Assembly (NCBI GenBank): GCA_019671135.1
Contig: JAHRHY010000001.1
Location: forward strand, 2,170,001 to 2,234,000
Direction: 5' to 3'
Length of the DNA: 64,000 nt
Source: Linnemannia hyalina
Lineage: Eukaryota > Mortierellomycota > Mortierellomycetes > Mortierellales > Mortierellaceae
Part shown: in pieces, positions 23,746 through 36,500 of the stretch
Position numbering within the stretch: the stretch's first letter is position 1
Layout: each line of letters starts with the position of its first letter
The notes under the pieces: model-generated
Seen by the model: only the letters and a program-made list of their open reading frames with translations
The model's database searches: none
What the model was told of the DNA's origin: nothing
Program-made: the position numbers and the translations under genes

Positions 23746-25032
23746 TTACTTTTCTCCACCGTAGCGTACCTTCCGCCCTTTTTTTTCTCTCGCACATACA
23801 TCCATCTTATCTTCAAAGTCAAATAAGTAATGCTGTTCAGAGAAAGACCTTTTTCCAACCAAAAGATAGACGTGTGATGACTTTTATAGCAACAGAGACA
23901 ATGGCTGCATAACTTTCAGATATATACATAAGTACATGAACATGCATGTAACACTTGTAAGCCTTTATTGAGAGTGCTGCTGATCGAAGCGCAGCTGAGG
24001 GCAGGAACTACATCAGTGATCACGATAAACGATTCATGAACAAGGGTGTGTATTCGTTCACCAGAGTGTCTGTATGACTCGTCACTAACCGCCCTTCTTT
24101 TTTGTATCCCCTACTGCTTCTTACTTGTTAGACCTGTCTTCATTGTGCACATGCTCATTCTCAGTCTTATTACTACTCGAATTGACGCGTCTCTCTTCCA
24201 GCAAAACAGACATATCCATCACCCACTCTCACGCGCTCTCTGTCTTTTTCACAATTTGATCGCACTTGTTCGCCTTGGTATTCAATTGTCTCCCTTGAAC
24301 ACGTTGGTATCAGCGAATAAAAAACATAAGCTAAGGTCCACACCCGCACACACACACCTTCTACTTATTCTCCATATCGCTCCCTTTCATCGCTATATCT
24401 GACACACACACTCTCTTTCTCTCGACCTTGGCGATGCAATAGAGGATAAAAAAAAAATCAAAATCGAAGAACACAGCCACATGTTCCATATCGGGTCCCA
24501 TTTTTTTAAACCTCTTCACTCACACTCACAGCAACATCATACCATCACACCTTCCCTCACCATCCTCGCCCCTCTTGTTCTCTTTCATCCTTCTCTCTTT
24601 AACCAAAATTTTCTTTCGGTTTCTGTAGCACATTTTGGGAGAGGGAGACATGTATGCGTTCATGGACGATGTAGGCACTTGTGAGTCCTCTTTGACGCGT
24701 CAATGAAGGAAACGAAAAGGATTGAATTTAGGCACCAGCACTTCACCATCAACTCCTTACCTCCTTTCTTTTTCTTGCTCACTCTTTCTCACTTCCTTTC
24801 TTTACCTTCTACCCCCTTCCTTGCTCTAATTCTACCAGCGCCATTCGTTACAGTTCATGAATACATCGAGACAAGTGAACAACACACACATAAGTGCCTG
24901 TCGCTCTTTTTCACACTTTCTTCCCGCACCATTTTGGTGGCGCACCACGTGACTAGGCGGATGTGTCGCATATCCAAACTCAGTCAATGAGTTCATAGGT
25001 CAGCATTTGGAAAACAGTTCATCAAAACAGTT

Positions 25033-25104
25033 GGCTTAATGGTCTAGTCGTATGATTCTCGCTTTGGGTGCGAGAGGTCCCGGGTTCAATTCCCGGTTGA
25101 GCCC
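25033..25104 (+). tRNA. tRNA-Pro (anticodon UGG)
   Basis: The 72-nt sequence folds as a cloverleaf. The acceptor stem pairs GGCTTAA with TTGAGCC. The anticodon stem CTCGC/GCGAG flanks TTTGGGT with anticodon TGG, and the T arm is CCGGG-TTCAATT-CCCGG. The discriminator base is C, as in yeast tRNA-Pro. There is no intron. A T-rich run follows within 10 bases, suitable for Pol III termination. Confidence 0.97.
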
Positions 25105-25604
25105 AACTTCTTTTTGCTTTTGCCAACAATCTTCCTCAGATGGCTGTGAACGATTTAGGCCCCTTTTTTTGTTTTTTAAAAGTCAGATATGCGGTCAAGG
25201 AGTCCAGGAGGGGTGTTAGTGGTATTACGCCGCTAGAGCCTAGACGGTGGTATGTGGTCAATTGTGGGCCTAGGAGTGAGGGTGCATGGATTTTTCTTTT
25301 GCTTTGGCAACTGAAGGGATAAACTTGATCACAGAGGGGCAGAGAAAAAGGGGGGTCTAAGAGATAGGAGAGTGCCGACGACTGCCGAGGGGATATGGAG
25401 TGAGAATTCTGGTGTGTTGGCAGCATCTCGTCTTTATTTCTATTCTTTTTCACAGAGCAATTGGGGATGATGGTCTCGAAGCAATTGAGCGACCATTGGC
25501 AGTGTTCAATGTATTAAAGAGAGGATGGACAGCAATTGGCTTTGATCGTTTCATAGCAATTGATCAACGGTTGCCTTCCAGGAAGTGAGTCAAACAGATA
25601 AATG

Positions 25605-25630
25605 TTGATCAGTTCTTATCAACTGATCAA
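25605..25630. repeat. Perfect 10-bp hairpin (TTGATCAGTT / AACTGATCAA)
   Basis: A 6-base loop separates two perfect 10-base arms. Just upstream, AGCAATTG occurs four times between 25455 and 25562. The copy in the right arm is at 48046-48071. Confidence 0.8.
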
Positions 25631-26590
25631 TGGTTGAGTTCATGAAGAACCCAAGTGGATTCGTGCGAAACGAGGTGAGAGGTAGAGTGAGACAGCAGAG
25701 GTATGGGTTATACGGAGAGGTTAGGGATGGAGGTTGAGGTTAGCAAGGGAAGCGGACAAAGCCAGGGAAGAGGGAGGGAGGAAGCAAGGGTAGTGCGTCG
25801 TTTCGGTGGTGATTGTTAGATGTGGTTGAAACAATCCGCTGATGGATCGGCTGGTGAGGCGCTATGAAGATATGAGGCTGTGATTGGTAGAACTGTAAAG
25901 GGAGGGTCAGTGAGAGGAGGGTGAGTAATGGCACCGGGTGAGAGTTGATGTGAGAAGAGGGAGGTGGGGGGAAGAGCAAAGGAAAGGTTGGGGATCGTCT
26001 GTGGGGTGAGTGTTGAGAGTGAAAGAGAAAGGGGACAGAAAGAGGGTTGGGAAGAAGCGTTGGTATGTGTGCGTTTGTGAAGTGTTGTCCACAGAACTGC
26101 GGCTTTGTTTCGAGAGGACACGCTCTGTCAGTTTGTGAATATTTATCAGTTAAGAACAAAAGAAAACGAAAGTACAAGGTTGTCACCCTGGTTGTTTGGG
26201 CATGGGTTGCGGCGAAAGGCTGAGAGGCTGTGAAGAGAACGAGAGGGATCGTAAAGAAGGAGAGGGATTGAGAAGAAGGAGAGGGATTAAAAAGAAAGGG
26301 ATTATAAAAGAAAGGAGGAAGGCCGCCTAGTCAGCAGACAATAATCATTTTCAAGAATGACAGTTCCCACTATGCACATGCACCAGTGACAGGATAAGGT
26401 GTGAAGAGGCGACACGAAAACTGGCCAGTGTCATGTCATTGTTCACGTTCACCTTCTTAAATTTCGCTTCTTACTGTTCACCTCGCGTCTCGAGGGTATA
26501 GTCAGACAAAGACGCGTCGAATACCGAGACCCGTGGCACAAAAGCAATAGATACCGTCAACCTGGGTGTATCGATCCCGCAGTAAAATGA

Positions 26591-27525
26591 ACTGGTCGCA
26601 TCGCTGATAAAGCTCAGGAGGCGCCCATGGTTGCACCAACCCAACCTGCGTTGATTGTCTTATACGAAACACATTGTCTCGTTTTTTTGGCGTGTGCAAC
26701 TTGCCTTTATGCATTCCTCTTCCTCGTCCCTTTCACCTCTCTTCACTGGCTCCCTGGTTGCCACGATTAATCTTTAACAATTGGTAACAGCTCTTGCTCT
26801 TCCACCACATCCCTCTCCCTCTCGCCGCCTCATGTAATAGCCAATTAAAGTTGGCACTGAATTTATTCACCGCCATTGCTGCCCTTATCCACATGCATGT
26901 GGCACGAATGTTTATCATAAACGTTTGTTTGTTTGGCCAACGGAGGAAAAAAGAGGGGTTGGGAATTTTGTCGTTTCCTTTTGTTTGAATGGCGTGCTTT
27001 ACCGAATCGCTCGTCGTCGAATCAATGCAGATCGATCATCGAGAACGGAAAGAAAGAAACCAGGAAAGAGGCGAGGCCGGTCTTATTTTCGGAATTTCCT
27101 ACGTGGCATAAAAAGGGTCTCACTTGCGAGGGAAGAAGAGACGAAAAAGATGAGCACTTCGTATGCTGCTGCATTTCGCTTGTGTGCATTTGTTGGTATT
27201 GGACTTGCAAGGTTGATGGAAGAAAGAACCATAACTAAGGCTCCGAGTCCAGCTAAAATGAGTGCAAAACAACAGATGTGGGAGCTCGATGGCGTTATTA
27301 ACCATCTAACCAAGTACGAACAAAGGACATGCGACCATTCCCTGGTATCGGTGTTCCGGACAAAGACGTATAAAAGCCGTGAACTCTTCCTGTCTTCTGT
27401 TTTGTGTTTTGTGTTCTGTCAGTTTTACTTCTCCCTCTACACTCAGCCAAGGTAGTTTTATCACACCGTACAACATATACCCAATAGCAGCATTTACGCC
27501 CCTTTCACGCTCTTTTGTATCCACA
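26591..27525. other. Intergenic region before the chromate transporter
   Basis: No intact gene. The first part carries a short C-terminal ORF relic on the - strand (FILLRDRYTQVDG..., ending at 26502) that also appears in the right arm edge. The rest is the promoter region of the chromate transporter. Confidence 0.5.
27369..27376 (+). promoter_or_regulatory. TATA box candidate (TATAAAAG)
   Basis: A perfect TATAAAAG lies 157 bp upstream of the chromate transporter start codon. The position suits a core promoter if the leader is about 120 nt. Confidence 0.5.
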
Positions 27526-29226
27526 ATGAGCCGCCCAAATCAGAGGAACAACCCATACAACCTCCCACCACTCAAAGACAGGATCCGGGAGACAATCTCT
27601 ACATTTTTTAAATTCGGATACACCAGCTTTGGAGGTCCCATGGTCCACACCAACATGCTTAACGACGAAATCGTCATCAAACGTGGATGGGCCTCACAGG
27701 AGCAGTTTGCAGAGCTCTTTGCCATCTCTCAGTCGTTACCGGGTCCCGCTGCGGCACTGTTAGCCTACAGTCTCACCCTTCTCCGCTCCGGGTTCCTTTG
27801 TGCCGTCCTCGGATTTATCCTCTGGAGGTATGTTGGAGGTGTATATATTTTTTTTTTGTTCGTTTTGTCGATTTCCTTCGTGTGTTAACGCGACTCGATC
27901 GATTGAACTTTGAATTTCTAGTTTTCCGGGGGCGGTGGTGTGCACTGTGGCAGGGCTGCTCATTGGCGATATCAAGGGCGACCAGCCGATCTGGGCGATT
28001 CGTTTGGAGCAAGGTCTGGCAGCGGCAGCAATCGGCCTAGTGGCCCTGGCAGCACACAAGATGTCACGGAACCTCGCCACCGACAATTTGACAAGGGTTT
28101 TAGCCATGTGTGCTGCTAGTGTCTCGATCTTGTACACTTCGGCTTGGGTATTGCCAGTGGTGATGATATCCGGAGGCTTGACCAGTTTTGTCTTTGACAC
28201 TCTTTTGTCGCCGCTCCTGAACCAAAGAGATGAAAAGAAGCGACTGCGACAAAGAGAGACCGAGGCAGCCTCATTGAAGGATGATCTGGAGAAGGGGCAT
28301 GCCGCTGCTCAGGAGGCCGAATTGGGCGACGACAAGGAAAACCATGGTAAAAATGACGACAGCGCCGGGCCCCTTTCTTCGATGCATGTGCAAAGTGACA
28401 AGGAAGAGATTCCAGCCGTGATTGTTGGCGAGTACGATGAACATGTAAGTGAGAAGTATTTTACGTTACATTGCCACTGTTGTTGATGTGCATTGTTTGT
28501 CGCCTTTTTCTAACACTTTGGTGTTACCGCCACTACTCTACATAGGGAGACACGTCGCGCAAGCCATTTTCATACTCCAGAAAGCTGGGCCTAGTACTGC
28601 TGGTCTTCTTTATCGGTTTTTTGGTTGCATCCATCCTTGTCCGAGCTCGAGTCACCTCCCATGGCGCGCCTGGCTATGGAGACCTCGCCTCCACCTTTTA
28701 CTTTGTAGGCTCCATCATCTTTGGCGGAGGACCTGTTATCATCCCACTCCTCAAGACCTATGTCGTCGATTCCGGCTGGATGACTAGCCAACAGTTCCTC
28801 ATCGGCCTCTCCCTTGTCCAGTCTCTTCCCGGTCCCAACTTCAATTTTGCATGCTATCTCGGGGCAGTCGCCATGATCAACATTGGCAAGAATGGTCTTG
28901 CTGGCGCAATTGTGAGCTACATTGCCATCTTTTGTCCAGGCCTGGTCCTCAAGAGCGTCATCATTCCATTCTGGCAGCTGTTGCGAGAGCGCCCGGCGGT
29001 TAAGAGAGTGTTTCGAGGTGTCAACGCCTGTGCACTGGGATTGATATATTCGGCAGTGTGGATGTTGTTTGAGCAGGTGGTTCCGTTGGGTGGCAGTGAC
29101 GGGTATCATGTCGTCATTGCTGGTGTCGCCTTTGTCACGGCAGGGTTCCTGAGATTCCCGGCTCCAGTCGCCATTATTTTGGGAGGTGCAATGGGGGCCA
29201 TCGAGTATGCTGTTAGCGATCGGTAG
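27526..29226 (+). CDS. Chromate ion transporter (CHR family), two-domain
   Basis: Membrane protein of the CHR family, whose characterised members export chromate; the natural substrate here is unknown. Exons are 27526-27827, 27922-28444 and 28546-29226, giving 501 residues. Two homologous halves each carry the family signatures. The first has FKFGYTSFGGPMVH and QSLPGPAAALLAYSLTLLRSG; the second has FVGSIIFGGGPVIIPLLK and QSLPGPNFNFACYLGAVAM. Each half has several hydrophobic membrane segments. A charged, cytoplasm-like linker of about 100 residues (RDEKKRLRQRETEAASLKDD...) joins them. The gene is convergent with the ferredoxin gene, with 193 bp between stop codons. No mitochondrial or secretory signal is obvious at the N-terminus. 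Confidence 0.93.
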
Positions 29227-29419
29227 TCGATTAAAGTAAGAAAGTTGGCTTCTATTTTCAATTGTATTCATTATTGTGTATCTATGTTGGTGTATTTGCA
29301 ATGTGAGATCAAGCGGATCTGCAAAAAAAAAAAAACCGCCCCAAAAGAAAAATCCAGTCAGTTCCTCATTCATATAGCTTATCTGCAAAAGTGGGGGCAA
29401 CGAGACAAATATACTGAAC

Positions 29420-30680
29420 TTACGCGTTCCTAGTCATCGTGGGGAGCTTGGCGACGATTCCATCCATCTCCTTGTTCATCAGCACTTGACAACCGAGGCG
29501 GGATCTAACATGGTTTCACAAACGAGTTGGTTTAGATTGCGCTAAGATGAATAGTTTACTCCGCTAGGCCATTGAAGATAGCGGTAGCCTTACGTGTCAG
29601 TCAAGCCAAAGGCAAGATCCAGCATGTCGTTTTCTTCATCTGTGGGCTCTTCCAGCTTAGAATATGAGTCTGGGTCCAGGATCAAGTGACAGGTCGAGCA
29701 TGCTAGTGAAGCCTCGCATGCACCTAATGCAGTATTACAAGATGAGAGCCGGAAGACGAAAGGAAAGTTAGATGAACATTCCGCTGCGCAGATACCAAAA
29801 AGAAAATGTCGAAAGTGCCGAGAAGGCAGCTAAATGATCTGTTCTACCTTCAATGTCAATGTCGTTCGCCCAAGCAACATCCAACAGACTCTCCCCTTCA
29901 TGTGCCTGTACCGAAATCTCCTCGCCATCCTGCATAATAAAGTTGACGGCGAATCCTTCGCCTGGTCCTGGACGTCCACGCTTAGCAAATTGAACACCTA
30001 TATAAATGCATATCAAGCATTCAGAGAGAAAGAGCGAGAGCAGGTGTTAAATACTGCCCTGTGGTGTTTACTGCACGAGTCCGAGTTCGTCAGAAGCTTG
30101 TAAAACTAAAAAAGTCTGAAAGTAGATTATCGATCTACTCCGAGGTTCCCGAGTCCGATGAGAGTTGCCCGTTCCAGAGACCTAAGACGTGAGTAATTTG
30201 TTTCGCCAGATCAACTATACGCTCTGAAGGTACAAAAGAACGAGCTTCCAAAGGACAGAAGCAAAGAAGGAAGTGTATAATGATTCTACGTGTGAAAAAA
30301 GACGATCCCGTTCCTGATTGTGTGTTTTCTTAGATTTGTTCCAAAGTAAAAACGATGCCTCGTATCGTTCAAAGCTAGTCTCTGTGTTGTGGTTGCTGTG
30401 ATTGCTGTCGCAGTTGCGTATACTTGTTCTCTCATCCAGCGCATCTCCCTTCTTGAATTTGAGGTACAATTCGATGCCAAACTAACTGTGTACCTGAGGC
30501 TGTTGAAAAGCTAGCTGCAGCCCAGTTTGTGCGGACTGCGGAACTGATCAGGTTGCTGTTGCTGCTACTGCTGGCTGGAGTTCGAGCGAACCTTGTCATT
30601 GATCCTGTCTGCTTTGCTCCATAGAAAATCGTCTTCTGCCTGAGAGCTGTTCCGAAGCGGGTCGTAAGAATCGATGCCAT
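29420..30680 (-). CDS. YAH1: Mitochondrial [2Fe-2S] ferredoxin, adrenodoxin/Yah1 type
   Basis: Matrix electron carrier used in Fe-S cluster assembly and heme A or ubiquinone synthesis. Exons are 30680-30494, 29997-29848, 29723-29594 and 29504-29420, giving 183 residues. The first 60 residues are a Ser/Arg/Ala-rich presequence ([16 protein letters not shown]). The ferredoxin fold follows with cluster ligands Cys115, Cys121, Cys124 and Cys161 ([10 protein letters not shown] ... RLGCQV). The 6-3-37 spacing is exactly that of adrenodoxin. Acidic partner-binding residues are kept in [16 protein letters not shown], and the protein ends in LPTMTRNA. The first intron is long (about 496 bp). An in-frame ATG at 30773 would add 31 residues, but the start at 30680 directly begins a good targeting sequence. 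Confidence 0.95.
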
Positions 30681-32148
30681 GTGAATGAATGTTGCCGAAG
30701 TTGTAGTAGTCAGAGGATGATCACAACCCAACAAACTGGACTGATCCGAAGAAACGAGCGGCCGTTGAGTCACGTGGACTTAGCGGGACAACACCCCTTA
30801 ATGGCATTGTGCCAAGCTCAACGACCTGGGCGAAGCGCTCCTAAAACAACGTTTGCAGACGCTGTTCACAATAGCACTCCCTAACAACTCCACACAGCAG
30901 AAGAAACACAGTTCAGCGAGGTCCGAAATGAAATACAACATGTCAGTTCCAGTTCATTGAATCCTGAAGCAGACTTTACCAACAATACTACAGAGCAGCT
31001 AAAGACAAATGATACAGCTACTTGTTGATGCAGACGCGTTAGTTGAGGATCCAGTGTCACTTGTCATCTTCCACATCGTTGGAAATGTCCGGGTTCTATT
31101 GGTAAAGTTTCTAGTATCACTTCAATACTTAGTTTTGATGACTCCTACACGCAGATACTAGTCATTTTCCTCCGCAAACGCAAGTCTGGTGTGCTCTTAA
31201 ACGCAGTAATCTTTTCGGGAATATCGACTTTTTACTTTATCTTTCGCACTAATCAGACGACGCTTTGATAGTCTAATTCTCATGCATTCAAACAGTAAAC
31301 CAAACGCCTTCATGATGTATTGTCAATTGTCCTTCTTTACAAAGAAGATGTATCGCGTAGCTTTAATAAACAATCGCCATAGCAAAATGACGCCTGTCAC
31401 CTTTTCCCCTCAGCTGTCTCAACGTGTGTCAGCGGGCGTCTAGTATAGATGACCTTCCAATTGATATCAAACCACTTTGATTTGTTAAGCAAGGATCAGT
31501 TTGCATATGTATACAGCTTGGGATCAAGAGGACACCTTCTATTGCGAAAATAAAGGGGTGGAGGCGTTTGAGGACTAGACTTTGAGGATGGGCGCATTTG
31601 GTGTTGTCCAATCCAAGTCGTCAGTAAAAAGATGGTGGTCGAGAGGATATAGCCGTGAACCCTTGGATGCATCTACTCCAATGCAGACCTGCGCTGTGTG
31701 CATCACGATAACTACGAGGATATCAATGAAGTTGCCGGGCTCAAAGCAGCGAGACGTGTTTGCATCTGCAGCCTTGGGCATGGTGTTCCAATATGGTCTA
31801 ATTATCCATTGAGCCAAGGATACGGTGGATCATCCGGTTTCCATCCGTTGTCTCCAAGGTGGCCATGGTCATGTCCTTACAGGGTGGGGGTGAAAAGAAA
31901 AAGAAAAGCAGGTCTTGATCTCATTTTTTTTGTGTTGCACGATGCTGACGAAACTGCCCTTAAGAGGTTGTATCGGTTCCCATTGGTCAGAATCCAAGTT
32001 AAAAAAATCCGATAGAAAGGTGGGGAAACCCCACGACCATGCCAATGAGCTGCTTTTTGCTTTTTGTGAGTCGTGATGGACTTCACACCCAGGAATTGAG
32101 TAGGAATTTGAGCACCTCTCTCGTTCTCCTTTTTTCACTACTCGCATA

Positions 32149-32168
32149 CCACACACACACACACACAC
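32149..32168. repeat. (CA)n microsatellite
   Basis: About ten CA dinucleotides. Confidence 0.9.
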
Positions 32169-32483
32169 TCCCTCTCTCAGAGATATGACACTCTTTGTGT
32201 ATCCTCTCCTCTCCCTCCTCTGTCGTTTACCAATGGCCGATGACCCCTTTTCATGCACCAGCTAAACCCACATCAAATTGACCACATTTTGACCACTGTG
32301 TCTCCCACCGTGTGTTTTTTTTAATCGAAACTGAACATGCGACTCCGAGTTACTGGTCCAAGCATGACAGCAGCAACAACCTTTTATTATTTTTCTTTCT
32401 ATTCTTATTTTTTTGTATTCCTTGTTCTCTCTCTCTCTTTCACCGCCACCATGCCATGCCATGGCCCCCATTGACTTCTTGTT

Positions 32484-32541
32484 CACTCTGTCACTATATT
32501 TATTCAATCTGTCACTATATTTATTCACTCTATCGCTGTGT
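32484..32541. repeat. 21-bp tandem repeat, two full copies and a degenerate third
   Basis: Units 32484-32504 and 32505-32525 share CTGTCACTATATTTATTCA and differ by one base. A diverged partial unit follows. Confidence 0.85.
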
Positions 32542-33504
32542 CTCCTCAATTAGTCTCTATAAACCGAGTGTATGATTATGTTGGATGAGCACACACTGTC
32601 TAGGTGCCTGTCGTCTGTCGTCTGTTCTCCCACCTCCCACCTCCCACCCCTTTCTGCCTCATCTCGTCTCTCTTGATCAACACCGCCTAATCCTAATGGT
32701 ACTTTTTTTTATCATTTTTTTAAACACGCCCTTGCTCCTTTCATTCGCTCAAATTGTTCCTCGTTCTCTTTTTTTTTCCTGCACAAGAAACAAAAACAGA
32801 ACACACACTTTAACAGCCTTGACCCATCCTCGTACCCATCCTCCCACCACACTAGACATACCTTATTTTTTTTTCTTTGCTTTCCTTTCCTTCTTAGCCA
32901 GAATCGAAACAGTGTCCTCCCCTCCACCCTCACTCCCACTGGCTCAACTCTTTTTCATCCATCCTTTCCTTCTCTATAAAAGCTCCCGTCCTCTCCCACT
33001 CCAAATCCTCATTCTCTTCTTCGACTTTTTTCCTCATTCCTTCATTCCCTCATTCACCCATTCCACTTTTTTTTTACTACAGTGATTCATTTGTGCATCA
33101 CTTTCTGCATTGCTTTTTTTTTTTGTTCCTGCGTCTCTTTTTTCCATTCCACTAATTATCAATTACATATCCTATTGTGCCCTCGCCTACACCCCGCCGA
33201 CTCGACGCCACGACAACTGCAACCCGTTTACCCACCTCCCGCAGACATAAATATATTCCTTTCACTTCCCTGCGGCACCCAGACATACACACACACGAAG
33301 ACACACCCATATATCATTGAGGCTAACTGGACAAACGCCTGTGATTCCAGCACTTCGGATCTATAGCATTCAGAGATTGACACGTCCCTTTCGCCTACCT
33401 TGTCATACCTACCAGCAACGCCTTGTGTAGCGATCTCGTCGTCGTTGTCTGTAAACACTGCCCTTTGCTAGGAAGCTTACCGGACAGCTCTATAGTTCTT
33501 TGAT

Positions 33505-36500
33505 ATGGGGGAATCTGAGCCAATGTTTCCTCAACACCCGACCTTGCGCGACGACGACGATCTCGATATTGAACCCGATGAACTGTAGGTGCATTTTTCT
33601 TTTCTTTAATATAAGCGACCGGTGGAAGAAGTGGGATGGCAAAACCAGTTTTTGTTCCACCAACGGGTATGCAATCCCTGTTATTGCCCTTATTTTCTTT
33701 TCGCCCGCCCCTCTTTTTAGACTCTTTTGCCCAGTTCTTGTTCTTTGGGTCAACCTAGAAGTTAATCGCCTTTGTTGATTGTCCTTGGTCTTCCTTTATT
33801 TTTATTTCTCCTTTCCTCTAGGCTCTACTCGCTTGAGATTGTCCAGCAACCATTGCGCGCTAGAATGTGCGGTTTCGGAAATAAGGTAAGAAAACTACCT
33901 CATGCTATTCATTGGCTTCATTTGAGACAGAAAAGTACTCGTCAGCGCTGCATACACAAAGGACACATGCAACACATGGCGTGTACAACCAACCACCACT
34001 CACTCGTTTTCATCTTTTCTCTTGTTTTGTTCATCATGTTAGGATCGTCGGAACATCACACCAGCACCAGTCTTGAAATTGATTGCCAGACTGCCAGACG
34101 GACGGATTGTTCCAGCAAGGTATGCCAATATCTTCAAAAGGAAAAAAATTAGCAAGATATGTTTGTTGATATGTGAAGTGGGTATATGCAAGGGATCTGC
34201 AATGATGAAAATGTGGTCATATCTTGCGAAGCGAGAGTAGCAGAGGGCGGGTGAAGAAGGGAGTGCAAGGAGATAGGCGGGGTGTGCGCGAACTCACAAT
34301 TCACCATTGACTGGGCGACCGGCTACAAGATGCATGTCCTTTTTTTCGCTTTTCGCCGAGCATTCCTTCATCGGCTGTTGTTCCACATTGAGGGAGGGAA
34401 AAGATGCGGCACCATTGCAGATTTTGGGGTTGACATGGTTTTGTCTCCTGGATTTTCACCACTTGCTTCATTTGGGACGATTGTCTGTGTGGTCTCAAAC
34501 CATCTGAACGCTGGAGTTCACTTGGTCAGAGACCTCTCTTCAATGCAGGTCAGGCCTGAGTCCTGAAAGACGCCATCCTCATTGGACGTGAATCGTGTAA
34601 AAGGTTATCCGGCGCGGTCTCACGGCTTATGTCATTTCATTCTCTTCTTTTTTTTGAGTTCAGTGCAAAACAGAGTGGAAGGATTTGTTGTGTTCCACTC
34701 AGCACTTCTTTTTTGGCCATTGGACCAGTTGCCCACTTTATTTCGTGTCGTTTGTTTCTGTCGCGAGATTATCAGCGGCGAAGTACTATCATCCTATTAT
34801 CCATTTTACATTGCGCCATGGTTGTCAGAGCCCCTTGCACTTGGATGCGCGTAATCGCAGAAAAAGGGAACGACGAAACGAGATTCGCCAAGGATCAAGT
34901 GCAGATCTACTACGGGCAGCCGCATTGAAAAGGAAGGGGAGACAGAGAGAGGAGAAGGAAGGAAAGGGAAGGGGAGGAACAAACACGATAAGGACGTCCT
35001 CAACCAACAAACTAGCTCACAGCAAGTGTACTCCTCTTTTTTTTGTTTGTTTACTCACCCTTACACGTATTGTCCCTTTCTTTTGGATGGTTTTTTTTGT
35101 GCCTTGGCGCCCTCTAGTCATTTAGGCAAGCAGTCGTTCGTGGTGACGGCGGACCTTTGGCTGGAAGATGAAGTGACAGACCGAAACCTTGTGCTTGTCT
35201 CGTCCATACCTTCCTCAAGGACAGCAGCGTACACGCAGCAGCAACATGCGGCCCAATCACAGGAGTCACAACAAGGTATGGGCCTACCAACCACGCACCT
35301 TATGCATAAACCACATCCATTCATCTTTCACGCCTTGCGCCTGCTTGTCGCCTTGTTTGCATGTCCAATAGTGAAATCAGACGGCTTATTCTTTTTCCTG
35401 CCAGTTATAGATCATCTGGACATACAGCAACAATCAATTGCACGCGCAGCAGGAGCAAAGGAAGGAGGAGACGGGGCAGGACCGGGAGCAGCAGGACTCG
35501 CAACAACACCAACAACCACATCCGCACCGGTGTCGATCACCAAACTTAACGAAGCAACTCAACGAGAACCCAACAACGTCGTCGAAAGTAGTGACCCTTC
35601 CACTCCGACATCAGTCTCTTCAACATCATCCACTCCATCGTCAAAATCCTTACCCCGAGCGATCAGGACGCCCTCCAAAGTGTCACGTACTAGAGGCAAC
35701 AAGCCTTATGCTCATCAAATGGAGGACGACAAAGGAATGGAGCCTTCTCACTACGATGAGAAGGACGCTGACATCGATGAGGACGAGCGAAACGAAGATA
35801 TCGATTTGGATGATGATGCAGCAGCCTATCACAGTGACGACGCCAGATACGTCGACAACGATCTCCACGAGTTGAAGGAGTTGGAGCGGAAGGCATGCGA
35901 GACAGGAAGGACGGAGCTGTCGACTCGTAACCTGGTAGGACAGATTGCTGTCTGTGGTCAAATTGCGCTAGGACTAAACGAGGACACGACCCATATCTGG
36001 TTTGCCTTCAGCATACTCTCTATCCGCACCGAGGGGTTTTTCAAGATTCGCTTTTGTCTTTCGGATCTCCAGAGGATTCCCGAGTAAGTAGTATTCTCCC
36101 CATCCTTGAAAACATGTTTACCTGATTATTATTCTTTTACTGCTACACCGTGTCTGAACACCCCTTTTTTTTGATGCACGATTGCGAATAGAGGAGGAAA
36201 GTCGACGACGATTTGCGAGGTGTTCTCGAATACAATCCACGTCCAAACACCCAAGAGGTTCGAGGGCACTTGTGGTATGGCCAACTTACTGTCTTCTGCG
36301 AGTACCGCTCCTTATATCACCCGAACTCGCGTCTCTCAAACTGGAATCATACTCACACCTTTTCTTCCACGCTTACTTTCTCCATCGAATCGTGTCGCTG
36401 CTCGCTCACAACAGACAACAACGACATTGCGATTCATCTCAACAGGAACAGCATCAAGATCCCGGCTCGTAAGGACGAAAAGAAGCTCAACAAGGCTCGG

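Larger units (their letters stand above)
23750..26590 (+). repeat. Left arm of a large inverted duplication
   Basis: The arm reappears in reverse complement at about 47029-49908. The core (about 23945-26400, matching 47275-49733) is nearly identical: corresponding translated frames of 148, 118, 105, 95 and 67 residues differ by at most a residue or two. Toward both ends the copies show mismatches and indels (for example a 16-base difference near 23900 and several beyond 26400), and similarity ends near 23750 and just after CGATCCCGCAGTAA near 26585. The arm holds one tRNA-Pro and no convincing protein gene. Boundaries are by-eye estimates. Confidence 0.9.
30681..33504. other. Intergenic region between ferredoxin and velvet genes (both read away from it)
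   Basis: No supported gene. It contains a (CA)n tract, a 21-bp tandem repeat and, in its right third (about 32600-33300), CT-rich leader-like DNA before the velvet gene. Confidence 0.55.

Noticed and set aside
25740..26186. 148-codon open frame (- strand), repeated at 47490-47936 (+)
   Set aside because: Its conservation follows from the near-identical duplication. The translation is a CT-rich low-complexity string (Pro/Leu/Ser/His) without domains, and the other long frames in the arms have the same character.
31575..31817. 80-codon frames on both strands
   Set aside because: Neither strand shows the C/G-rich third positions of local genes or a recognisable family.
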